Positions 17,987 to 27,817 of a stretch of DNA of 64,000 bases are shown piece after piece. Every line of letters begins with the position of its first letter. Within the stretch, counting starts at the first letter, position 1. The stretch spans positions 30,417 to 94,416 of the forward strand of contig JAFSGE010000057.1 of assembly GCA_017434885.1 (NCBI GenBank), in the 5' to 3' direction. The DNA is from Lachnospiraceae bacterium. Its GTDB lineage: Bacteria; Bacillota; Clostridia; Lachnospirales; Lachnospiraceae. Made by a program: the position numbers and the translations under genes. The notes beneath the pieces are model-generated. The model ran no database searches, was not told the DNA's origin, and worked only from the letters and a program-made list of their open reading frames with translations.

Positions 17987-18644
17987 CGTTTTCTTCCCTT
18001 CCCAGCCATTCTTTAACTTCTGACAAATTCTTGCAGATTTTGTGAGAAAGACGTTTCATCTCTTCATCCGGCGCTACCATATCCGGCACCATTACCGGAA
18101 TTGCCCCTGCTCTGTATGCCGCACGGATTCCGTTATAAGAATCTTCGATTATAAGCGCATTTTCCGGCTTTACCTTAAGGCTGTCACATGCCATCAGAAA
18201 AATATCCGGTTCCGGCTTGCTCTTCTTAAGCATATCCCCACAGGTAAGATTGTCAAAATAGGGCAACAGCCCCGCATCGGTAATTTCCTGTCTCACCACC
18301 GCTTCTCTGGTAGAAGATGCTACACCGATTTTGTAGCCCTTCTCTTTCAGAAAAGTCAGCAGCTCCACTATGCCCGGTTTCATGGGAAGTCTGCCTTCCC
18401 CGTATTTTTCATGAAACGCAGCAGAAGCCTCTTTCTTATAGATATCGTAGGGGAAATCGTTTCCGTAATGTTCAAAATAAATTTCCCTTGTCACAACTGC
18501 ATTTACACCGATTGTCCGGTAATATACCTCCTCGATATCCGGAAAATCATATTTTCGGGCAATCTCTTTCCACCCTTCCAAAACAAGCCTTTCCGAATCA
18601 AATATGACTCCGTCCATATCAAAGATTACCGCTTCCAATTTCAT
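17976..18644 (-). CDS. HAD-superfamily phosphatase (beta-phosphoglucomutase-like)
   Basis: 222 residues from ATG at 18644; the ATG two codons upstream sits too close to AGGAG. Motif I FDMDGVIFDSE with the nucleophile Asp, motif II VASSTREAV, the motif III Lys region KKSKPEPDIFLMA and motif IV IIEDSYNGIRAA are all present. A four-helix cap between motifs I and II (about 15-75) places it with beta-phosphoglucomutase-type enzymes acting on small sugar phosphates. It lies 10 bases after a carbohydrate-active gene, which fits sugar metabolism. Confidence 0.9.
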   Translation of the reverse strand: MKLEAVIFDMDGVIFDSERLVLEGWKEIARKYDFPDIEEVYYRTIGVNAVVTREIYFEHYGNDFPYDIYKKEASAAFHEKYGEGRLPMKPGIVELLTFLKEKGYKIGVASSTREAVVRQEITDAGLLPYFDNLTCGDMLKKSKPEPDIFLMACDSLKVKPENALIIEDSYNGIRAAYRAGAIPVMVPDMVAPDEEMKRLSHKICKNLSEVKEWLGREENDAV

Positions 18645-18654
18645 CTTCATTCTC

Positions 18655-20976
18655 CTAAAACAAATTATTGTCTGTCATGGCTTTATAATAAACCGATAAC
18701 GGAATAAAACTCTGTGCAAAATTTTTGGTTCCCGGCCCTTTATGAATTACGGCATCCTGCACAATCATCTTGTCACTGACAACAGAAGGAGTACCCGCAC
18801 TTATGGCTGATTCAAAGGTTCCTCTTCCGCATTCCAGATAGCTGCAATCACCGCTCAGTTCATAGGCGATGGTAAGCGCCTCCAAAAGCAGGGTATTGTT
18901 TCCCGGTCTGTTCAGACTTGGTAATTCTTTATAATAAAAGAGTCCTGTCTCCATCAAACAATTTTCCACCAAATCATCTACCGCCTTCAAAATCATTGCC
19001 TTGATATCTTCTCTGGGAAATACCCGGTAATAACGCATCAGACTTCCCACCGCAACTGATATCATAAATCCCACTCTAATCATGGTATTGTCTGTATATG
19101 CAGCAATCCAGCCACCGTACGTTTTATCCCATTCCACAAACTGTCCCACAATCCATTCACATTTTTGTATCCACTTTGTATCATGAGTTTCTATATAAAG
19201 CGCTGTCAATGTCCTAAGCGCCCAGCCTGTTTCTCTTGCATTGATTTCTCCCTGTTTACTGTAAAAAGGAGTATCCAAAAGTCTAAGCACGTTTTCACCG
19301 ATACCAAGAGCCGTTTCCAGTGCACGCTCATCGCCGGTAAAGTGATAACAGTCAAGTAATCCTTCTACCCATTCATGGGAACAGACAATAACACCGTCCT
19401 TACAATGACCGTGAGTATGCTCCCACTGTCCTCCCATGATAAGAGGATCCTTGCTGTAGTGACATACATCCACATCCATCCAGTGGCTGCAGGCTGTAAT
19501 CATATAATCCAAAAACCTTCTCTCTCCGGTCCGTGCATACAAAAGCGCGCAGGCATGGGGAAAATCATACTCATTGTTGGTCCATACCGGCATTCCTTTT
19601 CCTCTTCCCTGACTGGTATACCCTGCATCCGGAGAATCTCCGAAATTTAGCATTCCATAACATCTTGCATGTCCGTCACATTTGGTAATCAGCGAAAGCT
19701 CGGCCCTTGCATTTATTTTGTCCTTATCCACGAAAATATCCGGCATCACCTTTGCCCTTGCAAACATTTCGGAAGGGATGGTTGCTTTGTCCGGCATCTG
19801 ATAAATCAGACTGCGGTTATCAATTTCCGTAAGGCTCTCCTGCGGTCCGTGAAAATGCAGTAAAAATTTCTGTTCTCTGGACATACCCGGTTGCATGACA
19901 ACACTTCCCACGCCTTCCGGTACCAGCATAACATACAATCCGTTTCCGTCCGCTTTCACTGCCTTGGGATAATTCTGCTGTGCCTGATAAATGGTAGCAC
20001 ACACACCGCTTACTTCATCGGTTCTGTCAACAAAGAAGGTACCGTAAAATACTTCCGCAAAATGTTCATTGGCTTCCTTTAACAGATATTCCGCATCCAC
20101 TGTTTTTGAAACCTCTGCGCCGCCCCTGCCAATCAGAAAATTAGTTTTGTAGTTGGAACTTGCCACACAGGTTCTTACCGTACTTCTGCCAATCTCCTCT
20201 TCAATGCGGGATAAATCCGAGATTCCCGTAGTCCGGTATAAAACAGGCTCACCGTCTGCCTCTTTTTCCGTCCGCACTTCACCTTCCGCTTTCCGGCACT
20301 TTATCGCCGGACGCTCTGTTGCAAGAAGTTCAAATTGTAACGCTTCTATCTTAAGTTCTTCCTCTGTGGAATTAATCAGCCGGTAGGAAATTTCCACCCA
20401 GGGCTTCTCTGCGTAAGCTGTCAGCTTCAGCTCAAAGGTGATATTTTTATCTCCCACGCATCGTCCCATACAGCGAAGCACCGCTACAAGCGGTCCTTCT
20501 TCCACCAACTGCCATTTATCCAGACAAAGTTCATATTGTTCGTTATTATTTGTCACCAGATAGGGACCTACAAACTGCCGTGCCTCATATCTGCAAAAAT
20601 CATCCTCAAGCCATTCAAAAATATGAGTTCCGCAATCCTTCACCGCAAATCTGACGCCTGCATGAATTTCATAACCGTCCCCGGTCTTCAACGCGGCAAG
20701 TCCCTGATAACCTTCTTCCCCGTCTCCGCCAAATACAGCCTCAAGCACTGCCTTATCATTAGCCGGAAGATTTGCCAGAAATCGCACAAACAAATAGCGG
20801 ATACTTCCGTCTTCATAGTAGGATGTCACCTTAGTCTGTACCGGCATCTTCTGTCCGTCCTGCAAAATCTGCAAACCTTTTGCATCAGTCATTTCCCCCT
20901 TTTTAAAAGGAATTGCAACATAGCAATGTTCTCTGTTTCTGTCATAGCGATACAATTTACGAAATCTGATTTCCAT
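18655..20976 (-). CDS. PcRGLX/YetA-like protein, putative exo-rhamnogalacturonan lyase
   Basis: 773 residues from ATG at 20976, chosen because GGGAG lies just upstream; a TTG seven codons earlier is weaker. The N-terminal region (RFRKLYRYDRNREHCYVAIPF, DGSIRYLFVRFLANLPANDK) matches the RIFT-barrel start of the PcRGLX/YetA family, which includes exo-acting rhamnogalacturonan lyases (PL26). The later part (TGWALRTLTALYIETHDTKW and neighbours) looks like an alpha/alpha-toroid. There is no signal peptide, so it would work on imported oligosaccharides. The HAD phosphatase follows 10 bases later. Substrate specificity is inference. Confidence 0.65.
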   Translation of the reverse strand: MEIRFRKLYRYDRNREHCYVAIPFKKGEMTDAKGLQILQDGQKMPVQTKVTSYYEDGSIRYLFVRFLANLPANDKAVLEAVFGGDGEEGYQGLAALKTGDGYEIHAGVRFAVKDCGTHIFEWLEDDFCRYEARQFVGPYLVTNNNEQYELCLDKWQLVEEGPLVAVLRCMGRCVGDKNITFELKLTAYAEKPWVEISYRLINSTEEELKIEALQFELLATERPAIKCRKAEGEVRTEKEADGEPVLYRTTGISDLSRIEEEIGRSTVRTCVASSNYKTNFLIGRGGAEVSKTVDAEYLLKEANEHFAEVFYGTFFVDRTDEVSGVCATIYQAQQNYPKAVKADGNGLYVMLVPEGVGSVVMQPGMSREQKFLLHFHGPQESLTEIDNRSLIYQMPDKATIPSEMFARAKVMPDIFVDKDKINARAELSLITKCDGHARCYGMLNFGDSPDAGYTSQGRGKGMPVWTNNEYDFPHACALLYARTGERRFLDYMITACSHWMDVDVCHYSKDPLIMGGQWEHTHGHCKDGVIVCSHEWVEGLLDCYHFTGDERALETALGIGENVLRLLDTPFYSKQGEINARETGWALRTLTALYIETHDTKWIQKCEWIVGQFVEWDKTYGGWIAAYTDNTMIRVGFMISVAVGSLMRYYRVFPREDIKAMILKAVDDLVENCLMETGLFYYKELPSLNRPGNNTLLLEALTIAYELSGDCSYLECGRGTFESAISAGTPSVVSDKMIVQDAVIHKGPGTKNFAQSFIPLSVYYKAMTDNNLF

Positions 20977-21037
20977 AGCACAGGCTCCCTTCTCCAATCC
21001 TTACTTTTGTTTCTGTCCCCAAATACTTTTTATTACA

Positions 21038-21082
21038 AAAGCCTTACCGTATACCATGAATTTCACGGCCCGGTAAGGCTTT
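21038..21082 (-). terminator. Terminator after the 72-residue protein gene
   Basis: Perfect 12-bp arms AAAGCCTTACCG (21038-21049) and complement (21071-21082), loop 21, followed on the minus strand by UUUU GUAAU. It sits 22 bases past the stop at 21105. Confidence 0.75.
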
Positions 21083-21104
21083 CTTTTCCTTGCTCTTTTC
21101 TCCG

Positions 21105-21323
21105 TTAGAAAAGCTTCTTAAGAGCATCCGCTGCATCAGAAAGTTTATCTGCTGTCAGTTTTGCCTTTACACCGGCAATCACCTGTTCCATAATGTCATC
21201 GGGAAGGTCCACACCAAGTACTTTCTCCAATGCTTTTACAGGTTCATCCTTAAACTGCTCCTGAAGCGCTTTGTCCTTTGTAATCTTTTCTACTGCTTTT
21301 GTAATTTGTTCTTTGATATCCAT
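21105..21323 (-). CDS. Small helical protein of unknown function
   Basis: 72 residues, ATG at 21323 with GAGGAA upstream and its own terminator, so it is a real gene. It is charged and almost wholly helical, with a Gly-Val-Asp-Leu-Pro turn at 37-41 (KVLGVDLPDDIMEQVIAGVKAKL). This -LG-x-x-LP- turn between helices recalls nitrile-hydratase-type leader peptides, but there is no C-terminal core peptide and no maturase nearby. Function unknown; it is likely cytoplasmic and monocistronic. Confidence 0.75.
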   Translation of the reverse strand: MDIKEQITKAVEKITKDKALQEQFKDEPVKALEKVLGVDLPDDIMEQVIAGVKAKLTADKLSDAADALKKLF

Positions 21324-21415
21324 TTATGTTCCTCTTTTCTATCATAGCTTATATTTACATTATACTGTTTTTACCTGCGAGCTGTAAAGATATTTATTAT
21401 CGTTTCTGCGGTTAT

Positions 21416-22264
21416 TTATCCTGTTATAAAAAGTACTCCCAATGTTCCCGGTCCGCAATGACTGGAAATCACGCCACCTGCAAGTGTTTCATGAATCTCT
21501 TCAAAATGGTTCAGTGTTTGCAAATAAGAACGCACTTCTTCTATCACTTCGCGGTCACAGCCGGAATGGGTAATAAATACTCTGTCCTTTTTGGCGCACT
21601 TTAAGTCTTCTTCCATATCTTTTACATATGTCGGTATTACTTTATTGATGTTTCCGCGATATTTCTTACCCGGTGACATTTTTCCGTCTTCCACTGCAAT
21701 GCGCGGGTGAAGTTTTAAGGCACTGCCTGCCATAGCTGCAAGACCGCTGCATCTGCCGCCACGGTAAAGATACATCAAGGTATCTACTACAAAGCTGGCA
21801 CGCACACGTGGTTTTAATTCTTCAATTCTTCTGACAATTTCCTCTGCACTTTTTCCTTCCTTTGCCATAATCGCCGCTTCAATAACCAAAAGTCCGATAC
21901 CTGTCGAAAGATTGGCAGAGTCCACTATGTATACCCTGTTTTGTACCTCCAGTTCTTCCACTGCAAGCCGCATAACATTCCCGGAGGTGGACATGCCGGA
22001 AGCAATGTGAAAACATACCACTTCATCACCTGCTTCTACATACGTTTTTAAAGTATTTACCGCCAGTTCCATGGAAACCGCCGAGGTCTTGGGTGTGGTT
22101 TTATTCTTCTCTGACCAGTCAAAAATTTCCTGCGGCGTAATATTTACCCCGTCAAGATATTCCTCCTCACCCAATAAAATATTTAAAGGAATCACTGAAA
22201 TATCATATTTCTTTATCAGTTCTTCGGACAAATCACATGTACTGTCCGCAACTATCTTTATCAT
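21416..22264 (-). CDS. DegV family fatty-acid-binding protein
   Basis: 282 residues, ATG at 22264 with AAGGA upstream. The N-terminal KIVADSTCDLSEELIKKYDISVIPL and FHIASGMSTSGNVMRLA are hallmarks of DegV proteins, which bind acyl chains and in some species present fatty acids to a kinase (FakB role). The C-terminal lobe has YLYRGGRCSGLAA and HCGPGTLGVLF. No FakA-like kinase is adjacent. It may be paralogous to other copies elsewhere. Confidence 0.93.
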   Translation of the reverse strand: MIKIVADSTCDLSEELIKKYDISVIPLNILLGEEEYLDGVNITPQEIFDWSEKNKTTPKTSAVSMELAVNTLKTYVEAGDEVVCFHIASGMSTSGNVMRLAVEELEVQNRVYIVDSANLSTGIGLLVIEAAIMAKEGKSAEEIVRRIEELKPRVRASFVVDTLMYLYRGGRCSGLAAMAGSALKLHPRIAVEDGKMSPGKKYRGNINKVIPTYVKDMEEDLKCAKKDRVFITHSGCDREVIEEVRSYLQTLNHFEEIHETLAGGVISSHCGPGTLGVLFITG

Positions 22265-22334
22265 AACTTAAACATCCTTTCTTATTGCGCAAAAGAACAT
22301 TCACAGTCTCCTACTGTCATATCGTTATCAGCAC

Positions 22335-23741
22335 TTAAATAACAGTTACAATCCCAAGCGATTTCAGTAATAAAATCAGCAATAACACAGGAGTCACGAA
22401 ACGAACCATCACAATGTATAACTGCTTTCTGCCGAATTTACATCCTGATTTTTCCACTTCCTCAATCACTGTCTTAGGCTTCAATACCCAACCAATCAAT
22501 ATACATGTTCCGATTGCCACAACAGGCATCATTACATTGTTACTGATATAATCCATAATATCAAGAATCTGAGCTACTGCACCGTTGGGGAGCGTATACT
22601 CAAAATACCAGATATTGTAACCGAAGCATACTGCAAGTCCGCCAACCAAAGCAATCACAATCGTAATAAGGGATGCCTTCAGTCTGCTAAGACGGAACTT
22701 ATCCATAAAGCTGGCAACAACCGCCTCCATAATGGAAACCGCACTGGTAAGCGCCGCGAACAATACCATGGCAAAGAATAAAATACCTACAAATCTTCCC
22801 ACACCGCCCATAGCTGCAAAAATCTTAGGAAGAGACACGAACATCAGACTGGGACCGGACGCTGCCATTCCCTCTGTTCCCATAAAGGTATATACCGCAG
22901 GAATAATCATCGCACCTGCCAAAAATGCCACTGCTGTATCAAAAATTTCAATCTGATTAATTGATTTTACCAGATTCGCATCGTCTTTCACATAAGAGCC
23001 GTATGCAATCATAATTCCCATAGCAACGCTTAAGCTGTAGAACAACTGTCCCATGGCATCCATAACCACAGAGAAAAATCCTTTCACGGTAAGCCCCTCA
23101 AAATTGGGAATTACATATATTTTAAAACCATCCAATCCGCTTCTTGTTACACCGGACGCATCTGTATGACTGATTGTCATAGAGAAAACAGCAATACCAA
23201 AAACAAGCAATACCAAAATCGGCATCAGCACCTTTGAAAAAGATTCAATTCCCTTATTTACTCCGCGAAGTACAATAAAAGCTACAACGGCAAGGAATAT
23301 AACCGTCATCACAATAGGCTCAACATTGGCGGTAATAAATCCTGTAAAATAACCATCCTCTGCCGCAATACCTCCTTCTCCTGTCACAAACGCAACCAGA
23401 TATTTAATTACCCAGCCACCGATTACGCAATAATACGGCATAATAATCATAGGCACAATACATGCCAGTACGCCGAGAAATCCCCAGCCGCTTTTTAGCT
23501 TGGAATATGCAGTCAGCGGACTCTGCTTTGTTTTTCTTCCGATAGCAATTTCAGAAGTAAGAAGTGTAAAACCAAAGGTAAGTGCCAGTACTAGATACAC
23601 TACCAAAAATAAACCACCGCCATCTTTTGCTGCCAGATACGGGAATCTCCAGATATTTCCCAAACCTACCGCGCTGCCTGCTGCCGCAAGCACGAATCCG
23701 ATTGAACCGGAAAACGAATTTCTTTTCTTTTCTGTACTCAT
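22335..23741 (-). CDS. NSS family sodium-dependent transporter, copy 1
   Basis: 468 residues with about 11-12 membrane segments. ATG at 23741 follows AAGGTG. N-terminal GFVLAAAGSAVGLGNIWRFPYLAAKDGGG is the NSS signature containing sodium- and substrate-binding residues in unwound TM1. These symporters use sodium to import amino acids or similar solutes. It lies 32 bases after the second NSS gene, so the pair is probably one transcript. Substrate unknown. Confidence 0.93.
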   Translation of the reverse strand: MSTEKKRNSFSGSIGFVLAAAGSAVGLGNIWRFPYLAAKDGGGLFLVVYLVLALTFGFTLLTSEIAIGRKTKQSPLTAYSKLKSGWGFLGVLACIVPMIIMPYYCVIGGWVIKYLVAFVTGEGGIAAEDGYFTGFITANVEPIVMTVIFLAVVAFIVLRGVNKGIESFSKVLMPILVLLVFGIAVFSMTISHTDASGVTRSGLDGFKIYVIPNFEGLTVKGFFSVVMDAMGQLFYSLSVAMGIMIAYGSYVKDDANLVKSINQIEIFDTAVAFLAGAMIIPAVYTFMGTEGMAASGPSLMFVSLPKIFAAMGGVGRFVGILFFAMVLFAALTSAVSIMEAVVASFMDKFRLSRLKASLITIVIALVGGLAVCFGYNIWYFEYTLPNGAVAQILDIMDYISNNVMMPVVAIGTCILIGWVLKPKTVIEEVEKSGCKFGRKQLYIVMVRFVTPVLLLILLLKSLGIVTVI

Positions 23742-23773
23742 TTTTTCACCTTGGGGATTTCCCCGTCCTTTCT

Positions 23774-25129
23774 TTATCTAAGTCCCATTACTAAAATAAC
23801 AATAATGATAACAGGAATTACAAATGTGACATATCCCCGTAAAAATCTTGGGAACTTCACACCTTTTCCTTCATTTACTTCTGCCAAATAATTATCAAAG
23901 CCCCAACCCCATTTGGTCACACAGAACAACAGGAAAATCAGGGAACCTATCGGCAGCATCAGATTGCTGACAATAAAGTCCTCTAAATCAAGCACTGTAC
24001 TTCCTGCTCCTCTCGGCTGGAAACTGCTCCATACATTAAAGCCAAGCACACAGGGCATGGATGCCACTAAAAGGAAAATACAGTTCACCAGTGACGATTT
24101 CTTACGACTGATGTTCCACTTATCCATACAGCATGCCACAATATTCTCAAACACGGCAATAATGGTTGAGAAGGAGGCAAAGGTCATAAACATAAAGAAC
24201 AAGCTTCCCCAGATACGACCGCCTTTCATGGATGCAAATACGTTAGGCAGGGTAATGAAAATCAGTTCCGGTCCCGCACCGGGGTCTACGCCAAACGCAA
24301 AACATGCCGGAAAAATAATAAGTCCGGATGTAATAGCCACAAAAGTATCAAGAATTCCGATTCTTAATGATTCTCCAAGTAACGTATGTTCCTTGCTCAT
24401 ATAACTACCGAAAATCTCCATAGAACCGATACCCAGGCTCAGTGTAAAGAAAGACTGGTTCATGGCTGCAATAATTACATTCCAAAGACCCACTTCCTGT
24501 ACTTTCTGTAAATCCGGTATCAGATAAAATTTAAGACCTTCCGTGCCACCCGGAAGCAAAATACTGTTGATTGCCAGAATCACGATTAGCGCAAGCAGTC
24601 CAAGCATCATAGGTTTTGTAATTTTTTCCACTCCGGACTGCACACCCAAAGAGCAAATCGCAAAGCCTCCGATGACAACCACAATTGTCCAAAATCCCAT
24701 TCCCACAGGATCATCCAGCATTCCTGAAAAGGTATCCGTTACCTGCTGAGGATTTAATCCTGTAAAGTCGCCCTTTACAAACCGGTAGAAGTAACTAAGC
24801 ATCCAACCGGAAACCGTTGAATAAAACATCATCAGCAAATAATTTCCTACCAATGATAAATTACCATGCCAATGCCATTTCTGCCCCGGTCTTTCCAGTT
24901 CCTGATAACAGGTGGTAATGCTCTTTTTGCTGGCACGTCCTACGGCAAACTCCATGGTCAGCACCGGTACTCCCATTGCAATCAGAAAGAACAGATAAAA
25001 CAGTACAAAAATACCGCCACCGTTCTGCCCTGTCACATAAGGAAATTTCCATACATTTCCGATACCGATGGCACAGCCTGCCGATATCAGAATAAATCCT
25101 AATCTTGACTTAAAACTTTCTCTTTTCAT
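23774..25129 (-). CDS. NSS family sodium-dependent transporter, copy 2
   Basis: 451 residues with 11-12 membrane segments. ATG at 25129 follows AGAGGA. NSS TM1 signature GFILISAGCAIGIGNVWKFPYVTGQNGGG. It differs clearly from the copy downstream (for example Ala-Gly-Cys-Ala against Ala-Gly-Ser-Ala in TM1), so this is an old duplication or two separate acquisitions. Probably first gene of a two-gene transporter unit. Confidence 0.93.
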   Translation of the reverse strand: MKRESFKSRLGFILISAGCAIGIGNVWKFPYVTGQNGGGIFVLFYLFFLIAMGVPVLTMEFAVGRASKKSITTCYQELERPGQKWHWHGNLSLVGNYLLMMFYSTVSGWMLSYFYRFVKGDFTGLNPQQVTDTFSGMLDDPVGMGFWTIVVVIGGFAICSLGVQSGVEKITKPMMLGLLALIVILAINSILLPGGTEGLKFYLIPDLQKVQEVGLWNVIIAAMNQSFFTLSLGIGSMEIFGSYMSKEHTLLGESLRIGILDTFVAITSGLIIFPACFAFGVDPGAGPELIFITLPNVFASMKGGRIWGSLFFMFMTFASFSTIIAVFENIVACCMDKWNISRKKSSLVNCIFLLVASMPCVLGFNVWSSFQPRGAGSTVLDLEDFIVSNLMLPIGSLIFLLFCVTKWGWGFDNYLAEVNEGKGVKFPRFLRGYVTFVIPVIIIVILVMGLR

Positions 25130-25259
25130 GGTATTCCTCTTTTTCTGTTAAAAAATATACTTTTTCATCATATCACATGATTTTCTTTTTGAATATGATT
25201 TATTTTGTTTATTTTTTGATGTTTCTTACTGTCCGTTATCGTCCTTCTTCGTTTTATAT

Positions 25260-26348
25260 TTACTTGAGCGTAATACTATTATTCAACACAGACGTACTGT
25301 ACAAAAATAAAACATCCTGACTTGAAAATGTTACATAATTCCCTATATAAGCGCTTGGCAGATAGCGGATATCTATCATGGTAGTCTTCGTATACCCTTC
25401 TGCAAGCAACGGCACCATACTCCTTGCAAAAGAATCCCCGAACACCACCAACTCCTTATCACTTGTTGCTGCCGGATTTGTAACGGTCACAAGGGAAATA
25501 TTCCCTCCCAAAAACATTTCATAGGGATCTCTGCCCTTTACCTTTTCTATATCGTAAAGCGAAATTGCTTTATTATTTTCATAATCAAACACTGTGCAGT
25601 TATCCAATACGTCATTGGTACAATAGCTGATTGCATCCGGCTCTGCTGCTACTGCCGCCTGCCCGTAATATACTCCGTAAAAAGGGACATCCAACGTTTT
25701 CACTTCATAACTCCCCGCAAGCTGCACTCCCATTTCTTTTGCAAGCAAATGCGCTACATCCGTAATTTCTTCCTGCTTCCAGTGCGTATCTGTCCTATAA
25801 TAATCCGAAAGCTGCAAATTCTTCTCAATCGGTATCGGCATCAAAAATGGTGTCTGTTCATACATTTCGGCAAAAAACAGTTCATAATCCATGGAAAGAT
25901 AATCCTTACCTGCCAGAAAATAACTTTTATCAGGAATCACGGAAAAATACGCATTCACTTCACTGTCCTGAAGATATTTCTCATAAATTCCTTCAAAAAT
26001 CTTTGCCGCTCTTATTATCGAATCCTCTTCCATGGGATATTCCATGGCACACAAATATCCGTCTTTGACAAAAATATCATTTGTATCGGCTTTTTTCATT
26101 ATGTTAAGCGAAAACTCTGCCTTTAGAGAACGCATGGCATCCCGAAACGGGAACTGGTCCGTGGCATAACTTTCCGCCTCCCCTGCAAGCTTTCCCGATG
26201 TAAAGCTTTCCCATGTAAACTGCGGCTTCTGCGCCAGTTTTCTCCTTTCGGATGCGGAGAACTCATCTGCCGGACGAAACAGGCAAATAAGTACAAGCAC
26301 GACATATAAAATTGTAACCACGCAAACTGACACTTTTGAATTACTCAT
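25260..26348 (-). CDS. DHHW family protein (AlgJ/AlgX-like, acyl-transfer partner of MBOAT)
   Basis: 362 residues. One N-terminal membrane anchor (about 6-24), then an extracellular domain. YRTDTHWKQE is the D(T/H)HW catalytic motif of AlgX/AlgJ-like SGNH-type O-acetylation proteins, and VVFGDSFARSMVP supplies the GDS block. It follows an MBOAT gene by 26 bases. Together they would pass acyl groups across the membrane to a surface glycan. The target polymer is unknown. Confidence 0.85.
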   Translation of the reverse strand: MSNSKVSVCVVTILYVVLVLICLFRPADEFSASERRKLAQKPQFTWESFTSGKLAGEAESYATDQFPFRDAMRSLKAEFSLNIMKKADTNDIFVKDGYLCAMEYPMEEDSIIRAAKIFEGIYEKYLQDSEVNAYFSVIPDKSYFLAGKDYLSMDYELFFAEMYEQTPFLMPIPIEKNLQLSDYYRTDTHWKQEEITDVAHLLAKEMGVQLAGSYEVKTLDVPFYGVYYGQAAVAAEPDAISYCTNDVLDNCTVFDYENNKAISLYDIEKVKGRDPYEMFLGGNISLVTVTNPAATSDKELVVFGDSFARSMVPLLAEGYTKTTMIDIRYLPSAYIGNYVTFSSQDVLFLYSTSVLNNSITLK

Positions 26349-26374
26349 TCGCCGGTCATTCCTTTCTCATTTCT

Positions 26375-27799
26375 TTAAAATCTGAAATACAAAAACGGAT
26401 TAAACGAACCGTCCACCAAATACGCAGTAGAAAGGAGTAATAACGCTAAAGCCGCCATAACCTTTGTCACCTGCCATACGATGCTTGTCACAGGGTAAGC
26501 ATTTACCTTTTGCTGTATCCCCGTTGCGAGCAACGCCATTGCCGGTGTACTCGCTATCACACTTACCAAAATGGTCACACCATAGCTTTTCAAATAATAC
26601 AATGCCTCCGCAGAAACTGCCGGAATACCTCCCATACCAAAAAGGCATCTGATATCCGACATTGCCTGTGACATATCAGAAGCATTGAACATCACAAACC
26701 CAATCAACAAAAGCAATAACACATAGCAATTCCGAACCCCTTTTGCTTTCTCCAAAATCCGTAGCAGCCACTTTTTCTCTATTACCAGCAAAATACCAAA
26801 GTAAAGTCCCCAGATAACAAAATTCCATGATGCTCCATGCCAAAGTCCGGTAAACAGCCATACTATAAAAATATTGCGATACCATTTTACCTTAGGTACA
26901 CGGTTGCCTCCAAGAGGAATATATAGGTAATCACGGAACCACGACCCTAAAGACATATGCCATCTGCGCCAGAACTCTGTAATACTTGCAGAAATATAGG
27001 GATAGTTAAAATTTTCCGGCAGGGAAAACCCTAATATCCTTCCAAGTCCGATTGCCATATCACTGTACCCGGAAAAATCAAAATAAATATGCAGGCAAAA
27101 TGCCACCGCATAAAGCCAGTAATACAAAACGGACTTATCACCCGACGCACGGAATCCCTCACACAACGCCCCCAGCTCATTAGCAAGCAGTACCTTTTTG
27201 GCAAGGCCAATCACAAACCGGTAGATTCCGCTTTCCGCCATGATAAATGTGCAGGTCCTTTTTTCTAGTTGCTCCGCCACTGACGCATAACGTACAATAG
27301 GGCCTGCAATCAATTGGGGAAACATTGCCACATACGCGGCCAGCGAAATGAAATTTTTCTGTGCCGGAACCTCTTTCCTGTAAACATCCACCAGATAGCT
27401 GATAATCTGAAAGGTATAGAAGCTGATTCCCACCGGCAACAGAATATGCAGTAGCGGCACTGAAAGTCCCGTTACTGCATTGAAATTTGAGATAAAAAAA
27501 TCCGTATATTTAAAATAGATAAAAATACCTGCAAATACAAATACCGAACCGGAAAGTACCGCTTTCGGTGTCAGAAATTTGTAATTTCCCAACATACTTT
27601 TTTCAAGTAATATTCCTGCAAGATACCCTATCAAAATGGAAAAGAGCATCAAAAGAACATACACCGGCTCTCCCCATGCATAGAACAAAAGACTGGCAAT
27701 CAGAAGAACTGCATTGCGCCCTTTTTGCGGTGTTATAAAATAAGCCAGTAACACCATAGGTAAAAAATAATATAAAAACGGTATACTCGAAAAAACCAT
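26375..27799 (-). CDS. MBOAT family O-acyltransferase (AlgI-like)
   Basis: 474 residues with about 11 membrane segments. Family motifs are clear: FNYPYISASITEFWRRWHMSLGSWFRDYLYIPLGGNR and LFTGLWHGASWNFVIWG with the catalytic His. AlgI/DltB-type proteins move acyl groups through the membrane for O-acylation of extracellular polymers. Operon order is DUF4358 lipoprotein, MBOAT, DHHW protein. The ribosome site (AAGAAAT) is weak, which may mean translational coupling. Confidence 0.92.
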   Translation of the reverse strand: MVFSSIPFLYYFLPMVLLAYFITPQKGRNAVLLIASLLFYAWGEPVYVLLMLFSILIGYLAGILLEKSMLGNYKFLTPKAVLSGSVFVFAGIFIYFKYTDFFISNFNAVTGLSVPLLHILLPVGISFYTFQIISYLVDVYRKEVPAQKNFISLAAYVAMFPQLIAGPIVRYASVAEQLEKRTCTFIMAESGIYRFVIGLAKKVLLANELGALCEGFRASGDKSVLYYWLYAVAFCLHIYFDFSGYSDMAIGLGRILGFSLPENFNYPYISASITEFWRRWHMSLGSWFRDYLYIPLGGNRVPKVKWYRNIFIVWLFTGLWHGASWNFVIWGLYFGILLVIEKKWLLRILEKAKGVRNCYVLLLLLIGFVMFNASDMSQAMSDIRCLFGMGGIPAVSAEALYYLKSYGVTILVSVIASTPAMALLATGIQQKVNAYPVTSIVWQVTKVMAALALLLLSTAYLVDGSFNPFLYFRF

Positions 27800-27817
27800 A
27801 TTTCTTAATACGCCTGC

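Noticed and set aside
21105-21323. Precursor peptide of a ribosomally made natural product
   Set aside because: Only the leader-like turn is present; no core peptide, maturase or exporter nearby. Kept as an unknown protein.
23747-23768. GGGGAAATCCCC palindrome between the two NSS genes as a terminator
   Set aside because: Short stem, no U run, and the genes are 32 bases apart, so co-transcription is more likely.
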